36,221 bases of DNA from positions 1 through 36,221 of the forward strand of contig SCUU01000096.1 of the NCBI GenBank assembly GCA_004297065.1, in the 5' to 3' direction. The notes under the pieces were generated by a model, which did not search any database, was not told where the DNA came from, and saw nothing but the letters and a program-made list of their open reading frames with translations. Numbering within the stretch: position 1 is the first letter of the stretch; each line of letters starts with the position of its first letter. The DNA comes from Gallionellaceae bacterium (GTDB taxonomy: Bacteria; Pseudomonadota; Gammaproteobacteria; Burkholderiales; Gallionellaceae). Below, in pieces: positions 26,700 to 35,280 of the stretch. The position numbers were made by a program, and so were the translations under genes.

Positions 26700-27448
26700 G
26701 GTGCCCCCTCGCAGGCAGAACAAGCACCGCCGGTTCCCGGCTGGCGCGGCGCATCGTCCAGCGCCTGCGCGCTAATCGGACGCCGGTCGTAACGCCGTTC
26801 GCCGATGGGGATACTGAAACCGACGCGCTTCTTGAGTATCACGCCGACCGGGCAGACCTGCATCGCCTTGTCTGCCAGCGCGATGTTGGTGTCTTTCAAC
26901 TGGCCAGATGCGGCGTTGACGATGAGGTGCTTGGCAGCACCCCGCCCCGATAACGCGAATACGTTTTTCCCGTCCACTTCGCCCGAGGCGCGCACGCACA
27001 GTTCGCACAAAATGCAGCGGTTGAAATCCAGCAAAATGTCGGGATGACTAGCGTCCAGCGGGCGGTCCGGGTACTGGTGACGGAAACCGGCGGTATGCAC
27101 CTCAAGGTCGTAGCCCAGCGCCTGCAACATGCAGTTGCCGCTCTTCTCGCACGTGGGGCAGAAGTGGTTGCCTTCGGCAAACAGCATCTGCACCAGCGTG
27201 CGGCGCAGCGCGTTGAGTTCCCCGGTATCGCTCTCGATTTCCAGTCCGGTTTCGGCGGGCATGGTGCAGGATGCGGCGGTGTGGTTGCCCATCTTCACCG
27301 TACACAATTTGCAACTGCCGTGCGGCTTAAACTCGGGGTGGTAGCACAAGTGCGGGATGTACTGCCCCGCCGCAAGCGCGGCTTGCAGCACGGTCTGGCC
27401 GGGTTCGAAGCGAACCTCGACGCCGTCGAGATGGAATGTATCGCTCAT
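26696..27448 (-). CDS. hoxU: NAD-reducing hydrogenase diaphorase subunit HoxU
   Basis: HoxU is the iron-sulfur electron wire of the diaphorase half, related to the N-terminus of NuoG. The 250 residues contain a [2Fe-2S] ferredoxin domain (HLCYHPEFKPHGSCKLC, later SC), the His/Cys cluster region (HFCPTCEKSGNC) and a further cluster motif (FNRCILCELCVRA ... CPVG). The C-terminus has an extra Cys-containing tail (GACSACEGAP). It overlaps hoxF and hoxY by 4 bases on each side. Confidence 0.95.
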   Translation of the reverse strand: MSDTFHLDGVEVRFEPGQTVLQAALAAGQYIPHLCYHPEFKPHGSCKLCTVKMGNHTAASCTMPAETGLEIESDTGELNALRRTLVQMLFAEGNHFCPTCEKSGNCMLQALGYDLEVHTAGFRHQYPDRPLDASHPDILLDFNRCILCELCVRASGEVDGKNVFALSGRGAAKHLIVNAASGQLKDTNIALADKAMQVCPVGVILKKRVGFSIPIGERRYDRRPISAQALDDAPRQPGTGGACSACEGAP

Positions 27449-29247
27449 GCATCCTCCGTTTTCAAATGGGCTCCCGCATCGTCGCGTCCGGTCATCTGGC
27501 GCGCACGGGCAAGCGCGCCGTCGAGATCAAACGCCGGCTCGAAATCGAGCGACTTCAAGCGATTTTCGTAAGCGGGACGGAAATGTTTCAGCGTGTGCAG
27601 CACCGGATTGCAGGCGGTGCGCCCGAGACCGCAATGCGACGTGGTTTGCAGTACGTGATCCAGGTTTTCGATCTCGGCGAGGTCGTGGCGCGTGCCGTGC
27701 CCCTCGGCAATCTTGTCCATGGTCTGCTGGAGCATGGCGGTGCCGACGCGGCAAGGTGTGCAGAAACCGCAGCTCTCGTGCGCGAAGAAATGCACATAGT
27801 TGCGCGCAACTTCGAACATGTCGCGGCTGTCGTCGAACACCATGAATGCACCGGCGGTAGGCAAATCCTCGAAGCCCAGTTTGCGGTTGAACTCGCTCTC
27901 GCCCACGCATGCGCCGGAAGGCCCGCTGATCTGCACCGCACGCGTGTTTACCGTGCCGCAGTCATCGAGTATCTCGCGCACGCTCACGCCGAACGGATAT
28001 TCGTAAATGCCGGGACGCGGACAATCGCCGGACACCGAGATGAGCTTGCTGCCGGTGGATTTTGCCGTGCCGATGGCCTTGTAATTCTCCGCCCCCATCT
28101 GCACGGCAAGCGCGGCCTGGCAGAAGGTCTCTACATTATCCAGCGCGGTCGGCTGCTGCAAGTAGCCGTGCGTGACCGGGAACGGCGGGCGATTGCGCGG
28201 CACGCCGCGCTTGCCTTCCAGCGACTCGATCAGCGCCGATTCCTCGCCGCAGATATAAGCGCCCGCCCCCAAATGGATAGCGATGTCGAAATCGAACCCG
28301 GCTTTCCCGAATATATTTTTGCCGAGCAGATTCGCTACACGGCGGCGTTGCAGCACTGCTTCGAGCGGCTCCAGCAGGTAGCGGTATTCGCCGCGCAGGT
28401 AGAGAAAACCGCGCTGCGCGCCCACCGCCAACGCGGACAGCGTCATGCCCTCGAACACCAGATCGGCATAGGAAGTGAGCAGCACGCGATCCTTGAACGT
28501 GCCGGGTTCTCCCTCGTCGGCGTTGCACACCACATGCTTGACCGTTCCTGCGGCATTGCGCGTGGCTTCCCATTTCAAGCCGGTAGGGAACCCCGCACCG
28601 CCGCGCCCGCGCAGAGCGGAAGCCTTGACCGCCCCGACAATACCCGACGCACCCAACGCGATGCCCGCACGTAGCGCATCGCCGGGTGAAAGTTGGTTGC
28701 CGAGCAGCAAACCTTTGCGGCGGATATTATCCTCAACACGGAAAAAATCGGCTGGCCACTCGCTCAACGGAGTGCGGTTGCGGATCAGGTGACCGACCTC
28801 CTGTACGCGCTGGTGAGTAAGCCTGGTGATCGCGCGACCGTTCACCAGCATGGCTGGCCCCTGATCGCACATCCCGGTGCAGGAAGTCATCCCGATACTG
28901 ACCAAGCCGTCTTCCGACACCTTGCCCGGCTGCAGCCAGAGCTGACGGCACATCTCTTCGAGCAAGACTTGATTGCCCAGCATGCGGTCGGTGATGTTGT
29001 CGGAAAACAGCACGCGGTATTCGCCGTGCGGCTTCAGGTAGAGGAAGGAGTAGAAACCCGCCACGCCCTCTATTCTGGCGCGCGGCAGCTGCAATTTCTG
29101 GCTCAGATAATCGATCGTATCGGAATGGATGTGACCATAATGCTCTTGCGCTTCGCGCAGGATTTGCAACAGGTCGTTCGCATTATGCTGGCGACGAACA
29201 AGTATCGGATCAAGATACTCGGAATGCGTGTTAATTTGACCGTCCAT
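27445..29247 (-). CDS. hoxF: NAD-reducing hydrogenase diaphorase subunit HoxF
   Basis: HoxF binds FMN and NAD(H) and exchanges electrons with the hydrogenase module. From the ATG at 29247 (AAAGGG upstream) the product has 600 residues, close to the 602 of Cupriavidus HoxF. The N-terminal 165 residues are the NuoE-like thioredoxin-fold [2Fe-2S] domain (SCTGMCDQGPA), so no separate hoxE is needed. The NuoF-like part shows GRGGAGFPTGLKWEAT, NADEGEPGTFKDR (NAD), GAGAYICGEESALIESLEG (FMN) and the [4Fe-4S] motif ESCGFCTPCRVGT. The open frame continues to 29403, but those residues look non-coding. It is the first gene of hoxFUYHW; hoxI and hyp genes are not in the window. Confidence 0.95.
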   Translation of the reverse strand: MDGQINTHSEYLDPILVRRQHNANDLLQILREAQEHYGHIHSDTIDYLSQKLQLPRARIEGVAGFYSFLYLKPHGEYRVLFSDNITDRMLGNQVLLEEMCRQLWLQPGKVSEDGLVSIGMTSCTGMCDQGPAMLVNGRAITRLTHQRVQEVGHLIRNRTPLSEWPADFFRVEDNIRRKGLLLGNQLSPGDALRAGIALGASGIVGAVKASALRGRGGAGFPTGLKWEATRNAAGTVKHVVCNADEGEPGTFKDRVLLTSYADLVFEGMTLSALAVGAQRGFLYLRGEYRYLLEPLEAVLQRRRVANLLGKNIFGKAGFDFDIAIHLGAGAYICGEESALIESLEGKRGVPRNRPPFPVTHGYLQQPTALDNVETFCQAALAVQMGAENYKAIGTAKSTGSKLISVSGDCPRPGIYEYPFGVSVREILDDCGTVNTRAVQISGPSGACVGESEFNRKLGFEDLPTAGAFMVFDDSRDMFEVARNYVHFFAHESCGFCTPCRVGTAMLQQTMDKIAEGHGTRHDLAEIENLDHVLQTTSHCGLGRTACNPVLHTLKHFRPAYENRLKSLDFEPAFDLDGALARARQMTGRDDAGAHLKTEDA

Positions 29248-29602
29248 ATGAACCCTTTCAAATTGGCGCAAGCGGGATATATCCTCCGTTTCCTGGCCGG
29301 ATTCTACCCGCACATAACCTAGATGGATAGCCATCAATCTCAATCCAGGTCGGTCAACTGAATACCGGATTTCGAAGTGCAGTGTACCCAGCAGACATGA
29401 CAACCTGATTGCACTATCGCGGTGCTATACCCTGCGCCAATTCCGGCAACACCAATCCAAAAATATTGCGCGCCCACCTCGAAAGGCATAATCTTTCCAC
29501 ATAAATGCCATAAAGGATTAGCCTCTCCGTAACATCTACGAACGACAATTGCATGATCGGCTCAAGCCCCTCCCATTCCAAAAACCAAAAGGATGTTTAT
29601 TC
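29248..29602. promoter_or_regulatory. Divergent hoxF/xfp intergenic region with FNR-like site
   Basis: These 355 bases separate two divergent operons and contain no supported gene. On the minus strand TTGATGGCTATCCA (29337-29324) matches the FNR/ANR consensus TTGAT-N4-ATCAA at 9 of 10 positions. A TAGAAT (29306-29301) could be a hoxF -10, but its spacing from the FNR site is about 5 bases short of the classical arrangement. On the plus strand a weak CATAAT occurs near 29488. No sigma-54 site of correct spacing was found. Confidence 0.35.
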
Positions 29603-32026
29603 ATGAGACCCCCCTTGCCGCAAGAAGAAATTAAACGCATTGATGCCTATTGGCGCGCTTGCACCTACCTTGCAGCAGGCATGATCTACCTGCGCGGCAA
29701 TCCGCTACTCAAAGAGCCTCTCAAACCCGAACACATCAAGAACCGTCTGCTCGGTCACTGGGGCGCAAGTCCCGGCCTGGCATTCACCTACATCCACATG
29801 AACCGCCTCATCAACAAATACGATCTGGATGCGATATTCATGGCGGGTCCCGGTCACGGTGCGCCCGGCGTGTTGGGGCCGGTATATCTGGAAGGCCGCT
29901 ATAGCGAGGTGTATCCGAACAAGGGCGAAAATGAAGAAGGCATGCGCCAGTTCTTCAAGGAATTTTCCTTCCCGGGCGGCATCGGCAGCCATTGCACCCC
30001 GGAGACACCGGGCTCCATCCACGAAGGCGGTGAACTCGGTTACAGCGTGTCACATGCTTTCGGCGCTGCATACGACAATCCTGATTTAATTGTCACGGTG
30101 ATGGTGGGCGACGGCGAATCCGAGACCGCGCCGCTGGCGACCTCCTGGCATTCCAACAAATTCCTCAACCCGATTCGCGACGGCGCAGTGCTGCCCGTCT
30201 TGCACCTGAACGGCTACAAGATCAACAACCCGACCATCCTGTCGCGCATCTCGCACGAGGAGTTGGAGAACCTGTTCAAGGGCTACGGCTGGACGCCGTA
30301 TTTCGTCGAGGGCAGCGATCCCGAGACCATGCACCAAGCGATGGCCGCCACGATGGAACAATGCGTGCTGGAAATTCGCCGCATCCAGCAGGAAGCTAGA
30401 ACCCCACCTAGCCCCCCCTTGTCAGGGGGGGAATCAGCGCAGAACTCCTCCCCTGACAAGGGGAGGGCGGGAGGGGTTAAGCGCCCGCGCTGGCCGATGA
30501 TCGTGCTGCGTTCGCCCAAGGGCTGGACCGGGCCGAAAGAAGTGGACGGCAAAAAGGTGGAAGGCTTCTGGCGCGCGCACCAGGTGCCGATTGGCGATGT
30601 AAAAACGCCGGAACATTTCGCCAAACTGGAAGAGTGGCTCAAGAGTTACAAAGTATCGGAATTGTTCGACGCGGACGGCGCGCTGCTGCCCGAACTGAAG
30701 GCATTGGCGCCCAAAGGCAACCGCCGCATGAGCGCCAATCACCACGCCAACGGCGGCTTGCTGCGCAAGGCGCTGCACATGCCGGACTGCAAAGATTATG
30801 CGATTGAAGTGAAAAATCCGGGCACGACTACCGCCGAGAACACCCGTCCGCTGGGTAAATTCCTGCGCGACATCATGCGCGACAACATGGGCAATTTCCG
30901 CGTATTCGGTCCTGATGAGAACAGCTCCAACAAGCTGGATAACATATACGAGGTGAGCAAGAAGACTTGGATGGCGGATATGCTGCCGGAAGATGCGGGC
31001 GGCGGCGAATTGTCGCCGGATGGCCGCGTGATGGAGATGCTGTCCGAGCACACGCTGGAAGGCTGGCTGGAAGGCTATCTGCTCACCGGGCGTCACGGCT
31101 TCTTCTCCACCTACGAAGCCTTTGTGCACGTGATCGACTCCATGTTCAACCAGCACGCGAAGTGGCTCGCGATGTCCAAGGATGTGCCTTGGCGCGCGCC
31201 TGTGTCATCACTGAACCTGCTCATCACCTCCACCGTGTGGCGGCAGGATCACAACGGTTTCACCCATCAGGATCCAGGCTTCCTCGACCTGGTGGTGAAC
31301 AAGAGCCCGGAAGTGACGCGCATCTATCTGCCGCCCGATGTGAACTGCCTGCTGTCGGTCGCCGATCATTGCCTGAAGAGCACCAATTACATCAACGTCA
31401 TCGTCTGCGACAAACAGAAACACCTGCAATTCCTGGATATGGATGCCGCCACCAAACACTGCACCAAAGGCATCGGTATCTGGGACTGGGCCAGCAATGA
31501 CCAAGGCTCGGAACCAGACGTGGTGATGGCGAGTGCGGGCGATATTCCGACCAAAGAAGCCTTGGCGGCAGTCGTGCTGCTGCGCGAAAACTTCCCCGGC
31601 CTGAAAATCCGTTTCATCAACGTGGTCGACCTGTACAAGCTGACGCCTTCCAGCGAACACCCGCACGGGCTGACCGACCGCGACTTCGACAGCCTGTTTA
31701 CCACCGACAAGCCGGTCATGTTCAACTTCCACGGCTACCCGTGGCTGATCCACCGCCTCGCCTACCGCCGCAATAACCACAAGAATTTCCACGTGCGCGG
31801 CTACAAGGAAAAAGGCAGCATCAATACACCGCTGGAGCTGGCGATCCAGAACCAGATCGACCGCTTCAGCCTGGTGATCGACGTGATCGACCGTATTCCC
31901 GCGCTACATGTGGCAGGAGCTCACGTCAAAGAGAAAATGCTGAACATGCAGATCGATTGCCGCAACTATGCCTACGAGCATGGTATCGATTTGCCGGAAG
32001 TGGATAACTGGACCTGGCCTTACTAA
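29603..32026 (+). CDS. xfp: Xylulose-5-phosphate/fructose-6-phosphate phosphoketolase
   Basis: This TPP enzyme splits xylulose-5-P (or fructose-6-P) with phosphate to acetyl phosphate plus glyceraldehyde-3-P (or erythrose-4-P). The 807-residue product shows phosphoketolase signatures: [19 protein letters not shown] (about 80-98), [26 protein letters not shown] (in two parts, 120-145), the TPP motif [22 protein letters not shown] (near 175), [25 protein letters not shown], and [14 protein letters not shown] chose the ATG at 29603 because AAAGGA stands 9 bases upstream; the ATG at 29549 has none. Residues 267-292 are encoded by an inserted palindromic element and interrupt an otherwise conserved stretch. 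ackA follows 36 bases later. Confidence 0.96.
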   Translation: MRPPLPQEEIKRIDAYWRACTYLAAGMIYLRGNPLLKEPLKPEHIKNRLLGHWGASPGLAFTYIHMNRLINKYDLDAIFMAGPGHGAPGVLGPVYLEGRYSEVYPNKGENEEGMRQFFKEFSFPGGIGSHCTPETPGSIHEGGELGYSVSHAFGAAYDNPDLIVTVMVGDGESETAPLATSWHSNKFLNPIRDGAVLPVLHLNGYKINNPTILSRISHEELENLFKGYGWTPYFVEGSDPETMHQAMAATMEQCVLEIRRIQQEARTPPSPPLSGGESAQNSSPDKGRAGGVKRPRWPMIVLRSPKGWTGPKEVDGKKVEGFWRAHQVPIGDVKTPEHFAKLEEWLKSYKVSELFDADGALLPELKALAPKGNRRMSANHHANGGLLRKALHMPDCKDYAIEVKNPGTTTAENTRPLGKFLRDIMRDNMGNFRVFGPDENSSNKLDNIYEVSKKTWMADMLPEDAGGGELSPDGRVMEMLSEHTLEGWLEGYLLTGRHGFFSTYEAFVHVIDSMFNQHAKWLAMSKDVPWRAPVSSLNLLITSTVWRQDHNGFTHQDPGFLDLVVNKSPEVTRIYLPPDVNCLLSVADHCLKSTNYINVIVCDKQKHLQFLDMDAATKHCTKGIGIWDWASNDQGSEPDVVMASAGDIPTKEALAAVVLLRENFPGLKIRFINVVDLYKLTPSSEHPHGLTDRDFDSLFTTDKPVMFNFHGYPWLIHRLAYRRNNHKNFHVRGYKEKGSINTPLELAIQNQIDRFSLVIDVIDRIPALHVAGAHVKEKMLNMQIDCRNYAYEHGIDLPEVDNWTWPY
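30400..30478. repeat. Palindromic element inserted in frame in xfp
   Basis: Two arms of about 34 bases (AACCCC ... CCCCTTGTCAGGGG and its inverted copy CCCCTGACAAGGGG ... GGGGTT) surround a loop of about 11 bases. Each arm is itself palindromic (CCCCT-TGTC-AGGGG). This is the look of the small CCCCTTGTCAGGGG repeats usually found between genes in many betaproteobacteria (recalled). The 78 bases 30401-30478 add 26 codons ([17 protein letters not shown] and on) without breaking the frame. Confidence 0.85.
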
Positions 32027-32031
32027 AACCA

Positions 32032-32056
32032 GTGCCGAGTACTGAGTACTCAGCAC
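32032..32056 (+). promoter_or_regulatory. Hairpin in the xfp-ackA spacer
   Basis: GTGC-c-GAGTAC, loop TGA, GTACTC-a-GCAC form a 10-pair stem with one mismatch, starting 5 bases after the xfp stop and ending 6 bases before the ackA ATG. There is no Shine-Dalgarno for ackA, so the hairpin may affect its translation. The sequence is also a degenerate 7-base tandem repeat (GAGTACT GAGTACT CAGCACC). Confidence 0.5.
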
Positions 32057-32062
32057 CCGATA

Positions 32063-33130
32063 ATGAAAACCATCCTGACCATCAATAGTGGCTCGTCTTC
32101 AATCAAGGCGAGCCTGTTCGCAGCGGACGGTTCGAGACGCAATTTTCGCTATGAGCATCTGCGCAATCACAAAGAGGCATTCGATCAACTCATGATCGAG
32201 CTGTCTGGACACATGCCCGATATCGTCGCCCATCGCTTCGTGCATGGCGGAGAGATCGCGGATGCCGCGCGTTTGGTTGACGCGGCGGAGCGCGCACGAC
32301 TGGAAGACATCATCCACCTCGCCCCGCTGCACCTGCCGGGCAACCTGATGGGGCTGGATATGTGCCGGCAGCGTTTCGATGTGCCGCAGTTCGCCTGCTT
32401 CGACACCGCGTTCCACAACACCATGCCGGAGTTGGCAAAACGCTTGCCGATTCCGCAGGAACTCGGCCTGCACCGCTTCGGATTTCACGGTCTCAATTAC
32501 GCCCATGTCGCGACACGGCTACCGGATATTCTCGGCGATGTCATCCACGGCAAAATCGTCGTCGCGCATCTCGGCAGCGGTGCCAGCCTGTGCCTGCTGG
32601 AAGATTTGAAATCAATCGACACCACGATGGGTTACACCCCGGCGGGCGGCATCACCATGGGCACGCGCAGCGGCGATATGGATCCCGGCGTGATGCTCGA
32701 ATTGGCCAAGCGCTACAACGCCACCCAGCTAGGCGACCTGGTCTTCCACCGCATGGGCTTGCTTGCCTTATCCGACGGCGAAAGCAGCGAAATGAGCCAC
32801 CTGCTGTGCAGCGACAACGGCCAGGCAAAATTCGCGGTCAACTACTTCTGCCATCAGGTGCGTGCCGCCATCGGCAGCCTTGCCGCCAAATCCGGCGGGA
32901 TTGATGCGCTCGTCTTTACCGGCGGCATCGGTGAAAACAGCGCCGATATCCGCAAGCGCATCTGTAGCAAATTGGGCTTCATGGGATTTAGTCTGGATGA
33001 GCGCGCCAATGAGCAGGGCACTACGCGAATATCGGCAGCAGCCTCAAAACCGGTACTCGTCATCAAAGCCGACGAGGAAGATATGATGCACAAGCTGTGT
33101 ACCCAACACATAAACAACATGCGTCATTAG
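32063..33130 (+). CDS. ackA: Acetate kinase
   Basis: AckA converts acetyl phosphate and ADP to acetate and ATP. Here it completes the phosphoketolase route. The 355 residues are about 45 shorter than E. coli AckA, mostly from a compact N-terminal domain, but the catalytic landmarks are all visible: NSGSSSIK (6-13 region), HRFVHGG, FDTAFH, FGFHG, HLGSGASL, MGTRSGDMDPG and FTGGIGENS. It is therefore probably active. Some short AckA-like kinases prefer other acyl phosphates, but the xfp neighbour supports acetate. No Shine-Dalgarno precedes the ATG; translation may depend on xfp. Confidence 0.94.
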   Translation: MKTILTINSGSSSIKASLFAADGSRRNFRYEHLRNHKEAFDQLMIELSGHMPDIVAHRFVHGGEIADAARLVDAAERARLEDIIHLAPLHLPGNLMGLDMCRQRFDVPQFACFDTAFHNTMPELAKRLPIPQELGLHRFGFHGLNYAHVATRLPDILGDVIHGKIVVAHLGSGASLCLLEDLKSIDTTMGYTPAGGITMGTRSGDMDPGVMLELAKRYNATQLGDLVFHRMGLLALSDGESSEMSHLLCSDNGQAKFAVNYFCHQVRAAIGSLAAKSGGIDALVFTGGIGENSADIRKRICSKLGFMGFSLDERANEQGTTRISAAASKPVLVIKADEEDMMHKLCTQHINNMRH

Positions 33131-33145
33131 CGGGCTGTTAGCCCG
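33131..33145 (+). terminator. Stem-loop directly after ackA
   Basis: CGGGCT-GTT-AGCCCG starts at the base after the stop codon. The stem is 6 bases with a 3-base loop and no U tail. It could mark the end of the xfp-ackA transcript. The following bases to 33272 hold no gene. Confidence 0.35.
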
Positions 33146-33272
33146 CCGCCGCAAAGGGCGGTATGATTCGTACCCCGAAAAAACATCACCCGGTTGGCAA
33201 TCCCCTACAGAAACGCATGCGCGTGACACTCGTCTAAAGCCTGCCTTTCCAAAGGAACTTGCCTCATGTCAG

Positions 33273-34178
33273 ATGAAAATTTGCTGGCGAGTTCTATTTA
33301 TTTTTTGCTTGTCGTACCCCGTCGCCCACGCAGGCGAACTCGAACTATCGTACGGCTACGGCCCGCGCGATGAAAATTTGCGCTGGGCAATCTCTGGAGA
33401 CATCACCGGCAACGCACCCAACATCATGTCCGAATTAACCTGGCGCAACCTGAAAGGTCATGAGCATTACGTCGGGTTGAATTACAGCGCTCCGTCCGGC
33501 TGGATGGGGCGGGCGGATATTCGGATCGCGGATTTTCGCAGCGGGGGCGAGGTACAGGATTCCGACTACAAGCTCGACAATCGTCAGGGAGAATACTCCC
33601 GTTCCCTATCCGCCACGCATGGATCCAATGCACGGGATGTCGCACTTTTGATTGGACAGCGGCGCTACCTGGATGAAGCGATAACCTGGTCTATCACTCC
33701 AGTCATCGGCGTGTCGCGCAACGTCACCGACTTGCGCATGAACGATGGCATGCAAGCCATTCCCGCCTCTGGCCCCTACCCCGACCTGAACAGCAGCTAT
33801 CGCGCCCGATTCGACTCCATCATGGCGGGGGCAGAAACACGCTGGTGGTTTACGCAAACCTTGGGGTTGGACATGAAGTGGCACCATTCATGGTTCAACT
33901 ATTCTGCCGAGGCGAACTGGAATTTACGTACCCAGTTCCAACACCCGGTGAGTTTTTACCACGAAGGGCAAGGAGTGGACGACAGATGGGTGCTGGGCTT
34001 GCTTGCGCGCGTGAACAGCGAATGGACAATGGAACTCAGCCACAGCATCCGCAAAGGCATGTTCCAGAACGGCCTGGATGTCTCCAATCTGGCCAATGGT
34101 GCCCGGCAAAATACGCTGCTGCGCGATGTGGAATGGTCATCCGCAGCAACGTCGCTCGTCGTACATCGGGTTTATTAA
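33273..34178 (+). CDS. Omptin-like outer membrane beta-barrel protein
   Basis: The 301-residue protein has a signal peptide (1-20, cleavage after AHA) and alternating aromatic/polar beta strands to the end. Several stretches line up with E. coli OmpT in order: SGGEVQDSDYKL (residues 90-101) with OmpT GGNMVDQDWMD, and YRARF ... GAETRWWF ... LDMKWHHSWFNYS (176-211) with OmpT YKQRF ... KYSGWVESS. The acidic pair Asp96/Asp98 is kept. The region matching the OmpT Asp-x-His (SSDNDEHYD) reads SAEANWNLR, so the second half of the active site seems absent. It may be a non-proteolytic relative. The alignment is by eye. AAAGGA fits an out-of-frame ATG at 33266 better than the true ATG at 33273. Confidence 0.5.
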   Translation: MKICWRVLFIFCLSYPVAHAGELELSYGYGPRDENLRWAISGDITGNAPNIMSELTWRNLKGHEHYVGLNYSAPSGWMGRADIRIADFRSGGEVQDSDYKLDNRQGEYSRSLSATHGSNARDVALLIGQRRYLDEAITWSITPVIGVSRNVTDLRMNDGMQAIPASGPYPDLNSSYRARFDSIMAGAETRWWFTQTLGLDMKWHHSWFNYSAEANWNLRTQFQHPVSFYHEGQGVDDRWVLGLLARVNSEWTMELSHSIRKGMFQNGLDVSNLANGARQNTLLRDVEWSSAATSLVVHRVY

Positions 34179-34198
34179 CCCCAGGCTGAACCGTAGCG

Positions 34199-34219
34199 CT
34201 TCCGGTTGCCCCCCGGAAG
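34199..34219. terminator. Bidirectional hairpin between convergent genes
   Basis: CTTCCGG, a 7-base loop and CCGGAAG lie in the 50 bases between the omptin-like gene and htpX, which converge. The stem is perfect but no U run follows on either side. Confidence 0.5.
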
Positions 34220-34228
34220 GCTGGACGC

Positions 34229-35107
34229 TCATCCGCGCTTCAACGCTTCAATGCGCTCTTCCAATGGCGGATGGGTCATGAATAACTTGGAGAAACCGCC
34301 GCCGCTGGAGATCGCCATCGCGGACATGTTCTGAGGCATGGCTGCGGCCTGCTCATGGTTCGCCTTCAATCTTTCCAGTGCGGCGATCATCTTCTGGCGG
34401 CCTGCCAGACTTGCGCCGCCCGCATCGGCACGGAACTCGCGCTGACGCGAGAACCACATGACGATGATGCTGGCCAATACCCCCAACACCAGTTGCGCCA
34501 CGATCTCGGCCACGAACGCGCCGATGCCGGGACCTTCGCGCCCGTCGTTCTTGAGCAGCACGCGATCCACGAAATAGCCGAACAGCTTGGAGAAGAACAC
34601 CACGAAAGTATTCACCACTCCCTGGATCAGCGCCAGCGTCACCATGTCGCCGTTGGCAACGTGGCTGACTTCGTGCGCCAGCACCGCCTCGGCTTCGTCT
34701 TTGCTCATACTATTGAGCAGCCCGGTGCTCACGGCCACCAGCGCGTCGTTGCGGTTCCATCCGGTCGCGAATGCATTCACATCGGGCGCATCGTAGATCG
34801 CCACTTCGGGCATGCCGATGCCTGCGGCTTGTGCCTGACGGCGTACCGTCTCCACCAGCCAACGCTCGGTCGGATCGAAAGGATCGGTGATGACTTGTGC
34901 GCCGACCGACTGCTTCGCCATCCACTTGGACATGAACAAAGAAACGATGGAACCGGCGAAGCCGATCACCGCCGACAACACCAGCAATGCGCCGAAATTG
35001 ATGCCGTTCTGCCCCACCCAGCGATCCACTCCTAGCAGACGCAAGGTGATGTTGATGACGAACAGGACAGCGATGTTGGTCAGGATAAATAGAAAGATGC
35101 GTTTCAT
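34229..35107 (-). CDS. htpX: Membrane zinc metalloprotease HtpX
   Basis: HtpX is an inner-membrane M48 protease that degrades damaged membrane proteins alongside FtsH. The 292-residue length matches E. coli HtpX (293). Two N-terminal membrane helices (about 3-60) precede the zinc motif HEVSH (in [13 protein letters not shown], about 140); two further hydrophobic segments and the third-ligand region ([10 protein letters not shown]) follow. The ATG at 35107 has GGAG 7 bases upstream, so the frame's ATG at 35128 is rejected. A consensus heat-shock promoter lies upstream. Confidence 0.96.
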   Translation of the reverse strand: MKRIFLFILTNIAVLFVINITLRLLGVDRWVGQNGINFGALLVLSAVIGFAGSIVSLFMSKWMAKQSVGAQVITDPFDPTERWLVETVRRQAQAAGIGMPEVAIYDAPDVNAFATGWNRNDALVAVSTGLLNSMSKDEAEAVLAHEVSHVANGDMVTLALIQGVVNTFVVFFSKLFGYFVDRVLLKNDGREGPGIGAFVAEIVAQLVLGVLASIIVMWFSRQREFRADAGGASLAGRQKMIAALERLKANHEQAAAMPQNMSAMAISSGGGFSKLFMTHPPLEERIEALKRG

Positions 35108-35196
35108 TACTCGTCTCCGAAATGGCATTGTTCACAATCGTCGCATCGCGACTCTTACTAACGGCGCGCAGTCTACCACGCCCCTCACGGCATCCC

Positions 35197-35226
35197 AGAT
35201 GGGGGTGCCGTGCGAGATTTCAAGTC
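35197..35226 (-). promoter_or_regulatory. Sigma-32 consensus promoter of htpX
   Basis: On the minus strand GACTTGAA (35226-35219), a 14-base spacer and CCCCATCT (35204-35197) match the sigma-32 consensus at every defined position. The start near 35190 gives a leader of about 83 bases. htpX is a heat-shock gene in E. coli. Confidence 0.8.
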
Positions 35227-35241
35227 CCGGATCTGCGGTGA

Positions 35242-35247
35242 TACACT
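35242..35247 (+). promoter_or_regulatory. Weak extended -10 for the downstream membrane protein gene
   Basis: TGATACACT (extended TG plus TACACT) with TTCAAG at 35219-35224, 17 bases upstream. The -35 overlaps the htpX -35 on the other strand. Weak evidence only. Confidence 0.3.
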
Positions 35248-35280
35248 CGCGCGGCATTGGAGCCACCTCAGGAGAAAAAG

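Noticed and set aside
29248-29403. N-terminal extension of hoxF
   Set aside because: The frame is open, but the ATG at 29247 has a good ribosome site, the resulting length fits the family, and the upstream residues look non-coding.
29400-29460. Sigma-54 promoter for hoxF
   Set aside because: The nearest candidate (TTGGCGCAGGGTATAGCA on the minus strand) has 11 instead of 10 bases between the GG and GC elements.
30380-30500. Frameshift or pseudogene in xfp
   Set aside because: The inserted palindrome preserves the frame, and all catalytic motifs before and after it are intact.
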